NCBI RefSeq assembly: GCF_028769735.1
Contig: NC_088186.1
Location: forward strand, 10,571,001 to 10,635,000
Source of the DNA: Zonotrichia leucophrys gambelii
Taxonomy: Eukaryota; Chordata; Aves; Passeriformes; Passerellidae
DNA length: 64,000 bases
Direction: 5' to 3'
In this document: positions 48,750 to 59,670 of the stretch, piece after piece
Numbering within the stretch: the stretch's first letter is position 1
How the letters are laid out: each line of letters opens with the position of its first letter
Program-made: the position numbers and the translations under genes
Notes under the pieces: generated by a model
Seen by the model: the letters and a program-made list of their open reading frames with translations, nothing else
What the model was told of the DNA's origin: nothing
Database searches by the model: none

Positions 48750-49736
48750 GTAAGAGTTATTATTGTGTCAAATAAAAAGGAGAGCTCAGGGGTTCACTGC
48801 CTTTGGCTGCAGCACCTCCAGAGAAAGCAGGAAGCACTGTTACACAGCAGGGTTGGGGTTTGCGTGCTCACAGGTGTGTTCAGCCTCAAAGGAGCATCAA
48901 ACACCAACAGCCCTGGCCCTAAGAACTGCAGCTGTGTGATGTGCTCTGCTCAAGAGCTCTGCAAAGAGAAGGGGAGGGGAGTTCAGGGAGAAGCAATCTG
49001 GCAGGGATGAGAGAGGGCTTGAAGGTGCACTGAGAGCTGGCAGGTGATTCATTCTCACTGTCTTTGTGGTGGGTCCCCAAACAGAGCAGAGAGAAACAGA
49101 GAGAACACCAGGTTTTGCCAAAGCATTTCCCTGCATTTTCCGTTTTGGAAACATTTGATTATCCATGGATTTTCCTTCATCTTGCAGCTTGCTGCCAGTT
49201 CTGTACTCCCAGCACTGGCAAGAGGAGGAAGTGTCAGTGTGTGGTTACACTCCATTATTTCCAGTATCCCCAAAGCAGGGATGAGCACATTACTCCAGAA
49301 GAGCCCCTTCTCCTGCAAGAGAGCTCCACAATCCCAAATAAAAGTTCTCTAATACTTGTACCTGTTTGTTTCCTGGTTTGACTGTTCCTGTTGTCCACAC
49401 ATCCCAGACCTTCTGTAACCAGGGGACAGAACTGTGTCACCTGTAATACAGACTTTAGAACTGGATTTTCTCCCTTGTTTTGCACACTTACTTGTTGTAA
49501 TTTTGGGGTAATCTTCTGAAGCTTTTTCAGTTCTACTGGCCTTTTTGTGCATGGTCCATCCCTCTGTTTTGAACTGTTTCCTTTCTTGGGAAAAGGATGT
49601 GTGGATTACAGGGCAGGCAAGTTCCACATGCAGGAGGAATGTTTGTGTGACTGACCAGTTTCTCTGTAAAAAGAAACTGGGAGTTGTGTAAGAGGCCTGG
49701 CCTCCTTCCTGACCTTTGTCCTTGTTCCTTTTACAG
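48750..49736 (+). other. ZNF618 intron (1.0 kb)
   Basis: Bounded by GTAAGA and GTTCCTTTTACAG. Unique sequence; nothing further seen. Confidence 0.85.
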
Positions 49737-49826
49737 AAACTGGCAATTACACCTGTGAGTTCTGTGGCAAGCAGTACAAGTACTACACTCCCTACCAAGA
49801 GCACGTGGCTCTGCACGCCCCCATCA
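49737..49826 (+). CDS. ZNF618: ZNF618 exon, C2H2 zinc finger 3 (90 bp)
   Basis: The acceptor CCTTTTACAG and donor A|GTGAGT enclose 90 bases in phase 1-1. The peptide is KTGNYTCEFCGKQYKYYTPY then QEHVALHAPI. The ligands are C-x2-C-x12-H-x3-H. It keeps the KYY core of fingers 1 and 2 but has Pro at contact position 3, and Y, T and E at -1, 2 and 6. A Pro inside the helix start is unusual. The exon is followed within 15 bp by a 60-bp tandem duplication in the intron. Confidence 0.97.
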
Positions 49827-49840
49827 GTGAGTATTGCTGC

Positions 49841-49950
49841 AGGGCTGCCCCTCTGCAGGCTGGCACCTCAGGGCACTGGGCAGCACCAGGCTGCCAGGAC
49901 AGGGCTGCCCCTCTGCAGGCTGGCACCTCAGGGCTCTGGGCAGCACCAGG
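49841..49950. repeat. 60-bp tandem duplication beside the finger 3 donor
   Basis: Two units starting 'agggctgcccctctgcaggc' at 49841 and 49901 are nearly identical over 50 bp, with only a CACTG/CTCTG difference. They start 15 bp after the exon. Confidence 0.93.
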
Positions 49951-50544
49951 CACTGTAAAGCTGAGCTGGGATCTCCTCTCACAGGGACGCTGTTAGGTCT
50001 GGAATGTCTCTGGGCTCCTACCCCAGCCCATGGAATTCTACACATGTTCCTTGTGGGGTTGATGGTTTTGGCTCTTTTTTAACTGAAGAGATGCACATCA
50101 TTTTTATACTCCCCTAAATAATAAATGAACATACATGTTAGAGAAGAAGCATCTTTCTATGAGCTTCTGGGGAATTACTTCAAGCAGTGAGATAAAACTG
50201 GTTTCAAAATCACTTAAATGACCTCAGCAGCTTGCTACTGAATCACATTCAATAAATGATTTATTTCAGGGAGCTCAGAACAAGGCAGTTGTCAGCAAAC
50301 TGCACAGCACTGTGGTCTGCACTCCCCACACAGAGGGGAGGAGGCTTTAGCAAGCAGTTCAGTGTAATTCAGTGCAAAATTTGACTAAACATGTTGAGAG
50401 AAATTTTTGCTACCTGCTGGATTTGAATACTTTCAAAGTCTGCAGAGAAGTTCTTTACAGCTGAATTTCCTGCTCCCTTCCCAGCGCTGCCCTGAGCTTT
50501 GCTGGGTGCCCGGGCTGTGCTGCTCCGGGGCTTGGGGTGATGGA

Positions 50545-50583
50545 GAGGAGGATGAGGGATGGGATGAGGGATGGGATGAGGGA
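50545..50583. repeat. 12-bp tandem repeat, three copies
   Basis: The unit 'gatgagggatgg' occurs three times, the last ending in GACGAG. It lies next to the CpG cluster and CTCF-like motif. Confidence 0.88.
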
Positions 50584-50606
50584 CGAGCCGAGCTCAGCAG
50601 CTGCAG

Positions 50607-50620
50607 CCGGCAGGGGGCGC
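50607..50620 (+). promoter_or_regulatory. CTCF-like core motif
   Basis: 'ccggcagggggcgc' is a close fit to the CTCF core CCASYAGGGGGCGC. It sits in a short CpG-rich patch (about 50,480-50,650) inside otherwise CpG-poor intron, which is how bound, unmethylated sites often look. Confidence 0.6.
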
Positions 50621-51484
50621 GTCCGCCCCAAAATCCCCGGGATTCGGGTTTTTAAGGGATTCTAGTGAGGTACCCTTGGCTTTATGGGAACATGCTCCAC
50701 CCGACTGTCGCTTTCAAGCGTTGGTGGCTCTTGACAGGTGCCAAGCAGGTTCTCTTGGATATGGACCATGGTAGAAGGTGCAGGGCATCAAATACATCAA
50801 CATCACAAAGCTAATCTTGTTATTTGCCATCTGCTGAAGGACCTGCCCCATTGCTTCTGATTGCACACATTGCAGTTATTCTGTGGTTGCCTGCCCATGC
50901 AAGCTCCACCTCTTCACTGAGGTGTTGTCAGCCCTCAGGCTGCAAACATTGCTGAGCAGCAGTGGGTCCATGTGCTGCCACAGCAGGGCTCTGGGGTCTC
51001 TGTGCCCTGCAGAGAGCTCAGGAGCAGGGTGCAGTGAGCACTGGGCTTTGCTCAGCTCTAGCTCATCCTTACCTTCCCAGTGCTTCCCACTTCAAGGTGA
51101 TTTATTGCCACTGATGTCTTCACCTTCCCAACCAGCCATAGTAATAGCTGAGCTGCTGGTTCCAGCCCAGGCTCTCCAGGATAAAAGAAACCCCAGCTGT
51201 GTTTCCCTGGGGTCCCTACAGTTCCAGTGGCCCCCCAAGGCTCTGCCCCAGTTCTGGAGGAGGAGGCATGTTCTGAGTGCTGGGCTTGAGGCCATTCTTG
51301 CACCATCATTTCTGCAGCAAAAGAAAAGAAACTGCCCCTGCTGCAGGCTAGTTCAGCAGCCCCTGAGCTGTGCAGGTGGGTTTCCAGTCCTTTCAAGTAT
51401 CTTTAGCTATGAGGACACTCAAGATCAGAATTTTCATAAACTTTTCTTTTTCCTTTTTTTTTAACCTCTTTTTTCCTCTCCTAG

Positions 51485-51496
51485 TTCCCATGACCA
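51485..51496 (+). CDS. Candidate 12-nt ZNF618 microexon
   Basis: A long pyrimidine tract with a TTTTAAC branch-like element and a TTCCTCTCCTAG acceptor precedes 12 bases, followed by the donor GTAAGA. Inclusion keeps phase 1-1 and would read I-P-M-T between finger 3 and the STSSECS segment, replacing no other residue. There is no homology check possible for four residues, so this rests on splice-site strength and phase alone. It may be an unused decoy. Confidence 0.35.
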
Positions 51497-52424
51497 GTAA
51501 GATTTATGATTTACAGTGACAAGCCACTAACCCTGATGAGGATATAGGAGAGGGCATGATGAGCTCCCAAGGCCAGTGCATCTCACACATTTCTGCTGCC
51601 CAGACTGTTCCTCCCAAAATCCAAGGTCCTGGGGGCAGCTGTTAACACCTGACTTTTGGAAAGCACAGCTGGCTCTTCTTGAGTCCTTGCAGTCAGATTA
51701 ACTAAAGCTGAGACTGTGTCTTTACCCTGGTCTCATTCTTCTGGTGTAAGACAAATGCTGAAAATTCAGTCACAGTGGGACTAGTGAGGAAAGCCCTTCA
51801 GCATCACCAGTTCAGCTGTCTGGGTCTCTGCTGGAGTGCAAGCTTCCCTTCCAGAGCCTGTGTTTCTGGTTTTCTGTCATAATGAATGGAAAGTCATTGA
51901 AAATGGGTAAAAGAAAGAATTATATCCTGCAGCTTCTATAGCATCTTGCAGGATAATTTCTGGTCAGAGCTGCTGGATAGCTGCTGTCTGGAAAAGAGCT
52001 CTACTGTGGGCTTCCCTGGAATTGTTAATGCCAAATGTCTCCTTCCAAAGTTCCCTTTTCTGAGTGAGGAGTAGGGGCTTTTTCATAAGATCAGAACTGG
52101 GTTATGACTCTTTAAAAATAATACTCTTACGCTCTTTCTGTCAACGTATTCACTCTTTCGAAGAAGGCTGTCAGAGGCTGTTTTCAAAAAATAAAAGTGG
52201 ATTTTAGGCACATTCATTGTCCCAGTTTTAGAAACATTTCTGAATGGAGATTCATGGGGAAGGGTTCAGAGATGTTCCTGTCGTCCTTCAGGCTCTGGCT
52301 GCTCTGTTAGATTGAGCTGATGGAACCATGTTTGCTGGGGCTGGGCTGTTGGGATTGTTTAGAAGGATGGAGAGAGACTGTTCAGGGCATGAAGTGGCAG
52401 AACAAGGGAAGGGGAAATGGCTTC

Positions 52425-52692
52425 ACACTGTTAGAGGACGGGGTTGGATGGGATTTTGGGAAGAAATTCTGAGTATCCAGTTAGGAATTGGGTGGGCAGG
52501 CCCTGGCACAGGGTGCCCAGAGCAGCTGTGGCTGCCCCTGGATCCCTGGCAGTGCCCAAGGCCAGGCTGGGCAGGGCTGGGAGCACCTGGGACAGTGGGA
52601 GGTGTCCCTGCCATGGCAGGGGGGTTGACAAGGGGATCTTCCAGGTCCGTTCCAACCCAAAACAATCTGGCATTCTGTGACTCTGTGATGAG
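52425..52692 (+). repeat. CR1 LINE 3' end
   Basis: It runs from 'cacactgttagaggacgggg' to 'aatctggcattctgtgactc'. The middle part is nearly identical to the copy at window positions 1-120. Confidence 0.88.
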
Positions 52693-55600
52693 TTTGCAGT
52701 GCAGAGGGAACCTGGGGCACCTGGGATGTGAACTGGCTGTGAATGCCCCAGGAGTGGGATTGAGCTTGGTGAGTCGGGCTCAGGAGTGTGCACTCACCTG
52801 GAGCCTGCAGATGGAGCCTCAGACTCCTGGGTCATGGAAGTGTGGGGAGAGAGCCCTAAAACCAGCACAGCCCTCCATGGCTCTGCTTCCAGCATGGAAA
52901 TCTAAGGTCATGTCAGGACCCTGAAAGTACTCAGAGCTCTGCAAGGCCCTGAGCAGCCCCACAAGGGGCTGTGCCCACAGCCACACTCCTGCTCCAGCCC
53001 AGCTCTGAGCCACACACGCTCCTGAGCTGCTCTGTAGAAGTTGGTCTCAGTTCAGCTGTGAACGTGCCCATGCCTGGCTGTGGGTCCCATGGGTTTGTAC
53101 CCAACCCACAACTGCATTCCTACCTTGATGTCAACCCTGTCTGGGCACCCTGGACCTCGCTGGGATCACTGGTCCTGCTTAACCTCAGCAGAGCTGATCC
53201 TGCTGCTGGCCTGTGGATTGACTTGTCTCATTGCCATGAACTCCCCTGTGACCTTCATGATGGAAGCTGGCTGTCACCTCTGGGCCTTGCTCCCTCCTCT
53301 CAGGGTCTGTGGGATGGCCCTTTCCATACCTGGGATCATTCTTGGCTCTCCAGGGGACAGACAGACCTACACCCACCCTGACACCTGAGATGCTCAAGGA
53401 AGTTCACCAAGGCTTGCTGCTCAGCTCCTTTCTGGAGCTTTGGATGCACACTGGATACAATTTATTCCTCCAAAGTGCTTAAAAGCAGTGTTTCATTGAG
53501 GCAGCTGCCATTTTGGTAGCTGCTTTCCACACAGACCCTGCCTAGCCAGGGAAAAAACAGCTCCAGATTCCAGTTGGATGGTGTGTCTTTGCTTCCACCA
53601 GTTCAGTGAGGGAAATCTGTGAGTTCAGGTGCTTTTCCCAGTCTGATCCCACAGTGTTTTAGCAACAGGCTCCACCTGTTCATGTGTATAAAGACACACA
53701 TTAAAAATTTGATAGGTTTGAGCAGAGGGGTTTTCCTGTGGAGAGATCTGTTTGCCATAGCCAAGGTGTTTGCTCAGAGTATGGAATTTCAGGCCATTGT
53801 TAAGGAATCATTTTCCAACACGTTCAGTAAAGTCAGTTTTTTCTCCATAGGTGATGATATAATTCCATCTGAACCTTCAAAATGGTTCCCTACCCATCCT
53901 GGCTAGATCTTTCTAAACAAACACCATACACAAATTATTAACCAGAATTTTTACCTGGAAAAAGTCATGTTGCTGAGACAATCTGGTCCCTGTTGTGGGG
54001 GTGCATTGTGATAGTGTGTGGATTTGTGTGCCAGATTTTCTCCTTGCTGCCACAGCTTGTCAATCACAGAACTTTAAGGTCTTCCCAAAACCAGAAAAGC
54101 CAGGAAGGACCACTGTGATCTCTGGACTGCCTGGAGAAGCACATTCTGTAGGATTGCCATGATTGAATTGCACAAAGATATGCTTTAGAGAGACATCTAA
54201 TCTTGCTTTTGAGTGACAGAAAATGCAGCAATCACATAAGGTAATTATTTTGATGAATTATTGCCTCCACTAAATTAAGACTAAAATTAGCCAGCTGTAG
54301 CTTTGAGCACTGTCCTATTTATAACCTTGTGTGCTCAGTGAAGAAGGACTAAGTTACTGAGCTTCTGTCCTTTCCAGACCTGGCCTAGCCTGCTCTCCAG
54401 ACCCTGGTTAAATCACAGGAGTTGTGTTTCCATTGTAAGTTCTGCTGTTCTTGGCCCTTGGTCATCCTTTTGTCTCCTCCTCTGAGTTCTCCAGTCTGTT
54501 GTCCACCCTTGGGCAGGGCAGGCACCAGCCCTGGCTCAGGAAGGATCTGAGAGCTGGCACTGCCTTCCTGATCCCCTTGGAAATTCCTGATTGCTCCCCC
54601 AGGAGCACCTCAGCCTCTTCAGCATCCCCCTGGGAGCTCCTCTGCAGCCAAGCACAGCAGTGACCAGGCTTTCCCCAGTGTCCTCAGCACCTCCTGCACC
54701 AGCTGTGTCCTTCAGCACAGGCTGGGCCACACTGCAGGGCTGCAGCACAAAGCTGTGACCCAGACCCTGCAGGGAGAATCACCCTCCACATCTCTGCAGC
54801 TCCCACTGGGGCTGGTCTGCTGCCTTCTGAGAGGGTCTGAAAAGCTCCACAGCAGCAGTTATGAGGTCAGCTCCCATGGTGCTGTCCCCAGTCTTGCTGC
54901 AGATTTTGAGGCAGGAGGTTTTTGTGGCCATTCAGCAACTCAGGATTTTCATTTTTAGAAACATCTTGGCCTTTTCATCAGCCTGAGGCCGTGAGTTCCA
55001 CAGTGAAGGTGACTTTTCCAGAGCAGAGCAGAGGAGCCATATGATGCTCTCTACCTGTGTTGCTCAGCCTTCAGAAGGAATTTGGCATCTGATGAAATAC
55101 AGACTGAACATTTTATTCCCAATGAACTGTGAGCTTCCTCCAGACTGCTAGAACTGATATTCCCTTGTCTTGCATTGCTGCTCAAAACTTTCTCTGCCTA
55201 GTGTCAGCTGAAGCAGCCTTCTCTGTGGGCTCTCAGTTTGAAGACATACTGTTTGTTTCAATTGGGAGGAAGAAGAAGACATTTTGGAGGTCATCATAGC
55301 ATTGAGATTTTTGTTGTCACATCCCAGGGCAGTATCTGGGCTGCAGAGGATGTGCAGTGATGCTCCCTGTGTCTGGCACTGAAGAGTTGCTGATGGCTGT
55401 TTCTCATGGCATGGATGGGAGGTAAAGCAGACATTGGTGGGAATGATCCTCATGGAAAGCAGACAATCCACAAGCTGGAAATTTTCATATCTGGCTACAT
55501 TTTTGCTGGCAGTTTGGCAGCAGCTGGAGGAGGATTATCCATGGAGAGTGAAAGGAAGCATAGAGAGCAAAACAAGCCTTCTGCCTATTTATCTGGCTGG

Positions 55601-56806
55601 AGACCAAGCAGAGAAGTATCCTGACTAAACTGAGAAAACCAGTGCATAATTTCCTGCAGAACTACCCTGACATGTGAGGAAATGTCAGCTTGGGGCTGTG
55701 TGTCAGAGCAAGTGAATCAAAACCCCTGGAACTGCAATGCCCTGTGAATGTACACACTCCCAGTCCCCAGTGCTGCTGCTGAAGGGGAGAGCCAGTCACA
55801 GCCAAGGTCTGTGAAGTCTCCTGGGATTTTGGAAATGAGTGTCCCATCCCAGCCTAGGGGACTTCTCCCCTGTTTCGGAGTTAGGCTGTGGTGCTGCCAT
55901 GGCATTCCCCTGAGAGCTGCTCAGTGTGGATGAGTATTTCTCACTCACACTGGGTAGGATGTGCAGGGGCTGCTGTTGTCCCTCCACCTTTAGGTATCCC
56001 ACAGAATCACTGTAGAAATCACTGGCAGGGAGCTGGGACTGTGGGTTGGTTGAACCTTCTTTGTTAGTGATTTTTCATGACAGGTGGTTGGAGTGGGGTT
56101 GGTGCTTCAGGACTCATATCCAAATTTCCATAGAAGAGGCCCCTTATGAGTGAAGGGGCTTCTTAGACAGTTTCTCCATTTTTGTAATGGTTCATTTAAT
56201 CCATGTGGCCCAGACAAAGGGCTGTCCTCCTGGAGGTGTTTCAGATGACTTTTGGCATTGACAATTCCTGGTGATCCTCACTGTGTGCTGCAGAGACCAA
56301 AATATCGATGCATTCAAAGAGCATACCCCAGTAATGTTCCGAATTTCTTCACATGTCACCAGTCTGGAGATGGGACCAAAAGCCTTTACTCACTCTGCCT
56401 CCTAATTCCATTCCATCCCATTCCATTCCCACCACTGCCCTTTCTTTTGTATTTGGTCAAAGAGACAAGGAATGTTGCTGGAGATCACTAGGATTTATTC
56501 GAGGCTCAAGAAACAAAGCTTGTCCCTACTCAGAGATCTGAGTACTTTAGAAACCTGTTCCCAAAACTCAGTCCATAGAAATGGAGGCCAGAGCTTCAGG
56601 TGCCCCCAGCCAGGCCATGGCAATCACACAGTGCTCCTGGATGGATGGGGTGATTCCTGCAGGAGCAGGAATGGGTTGGTCCTGTGGCACTTAGAGGTGT
56701 GCAGGGGAACAAAGGAGCTTCCCCAGGGGGAGCCCAGCTCTGCCCAGGGGCTCGGTGCATCAGCAGCTCCAGCAGGCCCCGCTCTGGGAGCTCCCTGGCT
56801 GTGCAG

Positions 56807-57022
56807 GCACTAGTTCTGAGTGTTCATATCCAGAGTTCTCTCGATCTCCACTCTTCGTGGCAGTGAAGACACAGACGAGCCAGTCCAGCAAAAAGTCCCC
56901 GGCGTCCATAAACCGCTGCTCCAGCCTCCTGCACCGCGCGCCCTCCGGCGTCCCGCCCGCCTCCCAGGCCCAGATGTTCCGCGCTCCCAACTCCGCATCC
57001 CCAGGAAGCAAGGCCATCACAG
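56807..57022 (+). CDS. ZNF618: ZNF618 exon, Ser/Thr-rich linker (216 bp)
   Basis: The acceptor GGCTGTGCAG precedes GC ACT AGT, and the donor G|GTACCA follows ACA. The exon is in phase 1-1. The peptide includes STSSECSYPEFSRSPLFVAV, KTQTSQSSKKSPASINRC, and AQMFRAPNSASPGSKAIT. SEC-PE, FVA-KTQT and F-R-PNS-SP-SKA are recognisable ZNF618 segments. It is the largest spacer exon, rich in Ser, Pro and Lys, with no visible fold. CpG density rises sharply inside it (56,900-57,000). A second AG lies at 56812-56813, but using it would break the frame. Confidence 0.93.
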
Positions 57023-59586
57023 GTACCAGCTGCCCTTCAGCCTGCTCAGCTCCTCACTGGCCTGCCATTTCACCCTTCCTGGCCTCAGTCTGCTCCATCC
57101 ATGGCTGGCCCACAGAAGCTGCTCCCAGGAGCAGTTGATCCTTTATAATCCCTTCCCAGTGACAAGTTGTTTTGTTAAACATCGTGGTAACCACAAGGTG
57201 CAAAAGACCCTGTTTCAAATCCTGGTGTCACAAACTGAGAAGAGCTTCCTGACAAGGATTCATGTAATGACTTGTCAGGAATGGGGATATTTGCTTGTAT
57301 TTCAGCACTGTTTGGCATTTAGTGTTTGTTTTTCTCAGGGCTTGGTCTGTGCCTTTGGAAGTGCAATGGAGTACAGGTGTTTTCACAGTGCTCCATTCCC
57401 CATAAGAACCTCAGAGATAAACAGAAAAATCAGTATTACAGAACCATTACTGAGGAGTTAGAAAATGCAAGTTAGGGTTGATCCTCTCACTGTCTCAATT
57501 TCCTCCTTCCAAACAAGATCAAGCCTAAAAAAAAAGTAGAAGAAAGAAAGCAAAGACTACTGAAAAATAACAGTTAATAAATAGGGTGTGAAACATAGTG
57601 TGCCATGTGCAGTCCACTGTGGGATTGATGGGTAGAGATCCCATCTGGGTGCAGAAGAAGGGCTGGTCAGTCAGTTGGTGTTTAAACACCCCTAGAATGT
57701 CTGGCATGGACAGATGCTGAGTATGAGAGCATCTGAGAGGTGGCTGTGGTGAGAGAGGCCATGGATGCTGAACAAGGATGGGTTTTGTTGGATAACACAT
57801 ACCCACAGCTGCCAAGGACTTGCTCCATACAGAGAATTTTACTTCACTTTCAAAAGGTTCCAATAGAAGGAGAGAGAACAGAGTGAGCTGCCCTCTCAGT
57901 GTGGGAGGGGGACAGTAGGACCAAGCAGGTGCATTAAACCAGATTTTTCTTGCTGCCAGACCTGGGGGAAGTTTTGGGGGGGAAGCTAAGGGATGAAGGC
58001 AAAACCACCATGCAAATTCTTTACAAAGGTTTTTGGAGATCTGCACCTCCCTTCCACTTGTGACATAAGCCAGGACTTGAACCTGGGTCTCTTGGGAGGG
58101 GTGGGTTGACCCAAACCATTTTGTCACTGTCTGATTTTCTGTTATTTAAGGCCTCTTGTTTCTATTATTTATCTATCAAGTGGCCTAGGTAGATAATGTT
58201 TCCAGTTCCTTTTCAGCCCTGTTTGATGTGTTTCTGTTTCAGTTGATTTGGTTCCCAAGTTTGCTTGTTCTCCTGAATTTTGAGAGTCAGGAGTGTAGTT
58301 GATTGAGAGTTTGAGAAGCCTGCTCAGGACATGGAAGGGTCCACTGAGGACTGGCTGGGCCAAACTCCACGGGCTGGGCTCTTCCTTCACTTCAGGTCTC
58401 TGGTAGCCCCAAAGTCCCCGTGTGTGAGCCACCTCAGCCCTGGGAGCTGCAGGAACCCGGGGCCTCTGACAAGTCCTGACAGCAGTTCTGACCACTCCAG
58501 TGGTCTGCAGGAATAAAATCATGGTGTGGCAGCACTTTTCAGGAGTCCCCATCACTCCTGAGTGAAAGAATTGTGTCCCCAGCCCTGCCCAGTCTGCAGG
58601 CTGTGCCCAGCAGAGCCAGGCCGTGTCCCTGTGAAACCCTTGGGTGACAGTGGGCTCCAGAATGAGAGTGCAGGCCAAGGGCCTGAGCAGCAAAGCACAT
58701 ACACATTGCTCTGGCCAGTTCATTTTTGTTTAATCTCTAGCTTATCCTTTGAGCCACCACAGCAAATCCATTTGCCTGGGTATTGCAGGCCCAGTGAAGT
58801 GAGACAGGACCTCCTTGCACTGTTGAGCTGGTGCTGAGGGACAGCAGCTTGAGCAGGGTGGGAACCCCGAGCTGTGCTGTTCAGGGATGATTCAGGGATG
58901 ATTCGGGGCTTGTGGCCACTGCCAGGGGCAGGAAGCACCTGGGTGCCCTGGAGGAGCCTCCCAGTGCAGTCACTGGGACCTGCCCTGTGCTGTGGCTGGA
59001 GAGGGCCCTGACAGGAGCTCAGGGGGGCTCAGGGAACACAAGGGCACTGTTGGGAAGCCCAGAGCCAGAGGATCTTCCACAGCTTTTCCAGATATGGTGG
59101 GCAGGCTCTGAGACAACCCTTCAGGCCTCTGCTTCAGCATTTCCAGGAGGGTGTTTAGGGAGTGCAGGTGGCTGGGAAGCACAGGGAAAGCTGGCACAGG
59201 GCTTCTGTAGGTGACACTTTGGTGTGGTGTGAGGCCCCAAGCTCAGTCTCAGACTGGTCACAGGAGTTAAGGGCTGCTTGTTGCCTTAAGGAACAGTAAG
59301 ATAAGGGTTGGGTTTTTTTTCAGACCTTTCTGGTTCAGTCAGGACTGGTGTTCATGGGCTCCCTAAGAGCCAATCCAGGCCCCTCAACCAGAAGGCATTC
59401 AAGAAAAATCCCCACCTGTTATCCCTTCACTGAATCTGGCCCATTTGCCTCCAAAATGAGGTATTTGACCTTTGTGCTGTACTCAGGGTCTGTGATTGTG
59501 TGGCACAGGAGCATGTCTTGCCTCCTGTCTGCCTGGTTCTGCATCAGTGTTGACCAGTCACCATTCCTGCTTTGTTCTCCACCCAG
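57023..59586 (+). other. ZNF618 intron (2.6 kb)
   Basis: Bounded by GTACCA and GTTCTCCACCCAG. Apart from a short 'gattcagggat' doublet near 58.89 kb I see no repeat, and no further exon. Confidence 0.85.
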
Positions 59587-59670
59587 CAGAAAGTGCTTTC
59601 AGCAGAAGAGTGGAAGGCAAAGTGCAAAACAACTTTGAAGAAACAAACAGCAATTCCCAGAACTCCAGTG
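59587..59670 (+). CDS. ZNF618: ZNF618 spacer exon with tandem acceptor (84 bp)
   Basis: The acceptor reads CCCAGCAG, and the donor is G|GTAAGT, optimal. From the first AG the peptide is AESAFSRRVEGKVQNNFEET then NSNSQNSS, in phase 1-1. It matches the ZNF618 segment AESAFSRRVEGK-QN-FEETNS-SQNSS that precedes the fourth finger. Using the second AG would remove exactly one codon (AES to ES) without changing the frame. It is Asn/Ser-rich and polar, and likely disordered. Confidence 0.94.

Larger units (their letters stand above)
49827..56806 (+). other. ZNF618 intron (7.0 kb)
   Basis: Contains the 60-bp duplication at 49841-49950, a 12-bp repeat and CpG cluster at 50480-50650, a candidate microexon at 51485-51496, and the CR1 copy at 52425-52692. 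53,000-56,700 is unique sequence without further features. In ZNF618 proteins I know, extra residues lie between finger 3 and the SECS-PE segment; no other exon encoding them was found. Confidence 0.8.

Noticed and set aside
54060..54160. Possible CR1 or other repeat fragment starting 'caatcacagaactttaaggt'
   Set aside because: Only a few bases resemble the CR1 tail and the rest does not continue the match.
56811..56813. Alternative acceptor TAG six to seven bases into the 216-bp exon
   Set aside because: Its use would change the frame and lose the recognisable SECSYPE segment.
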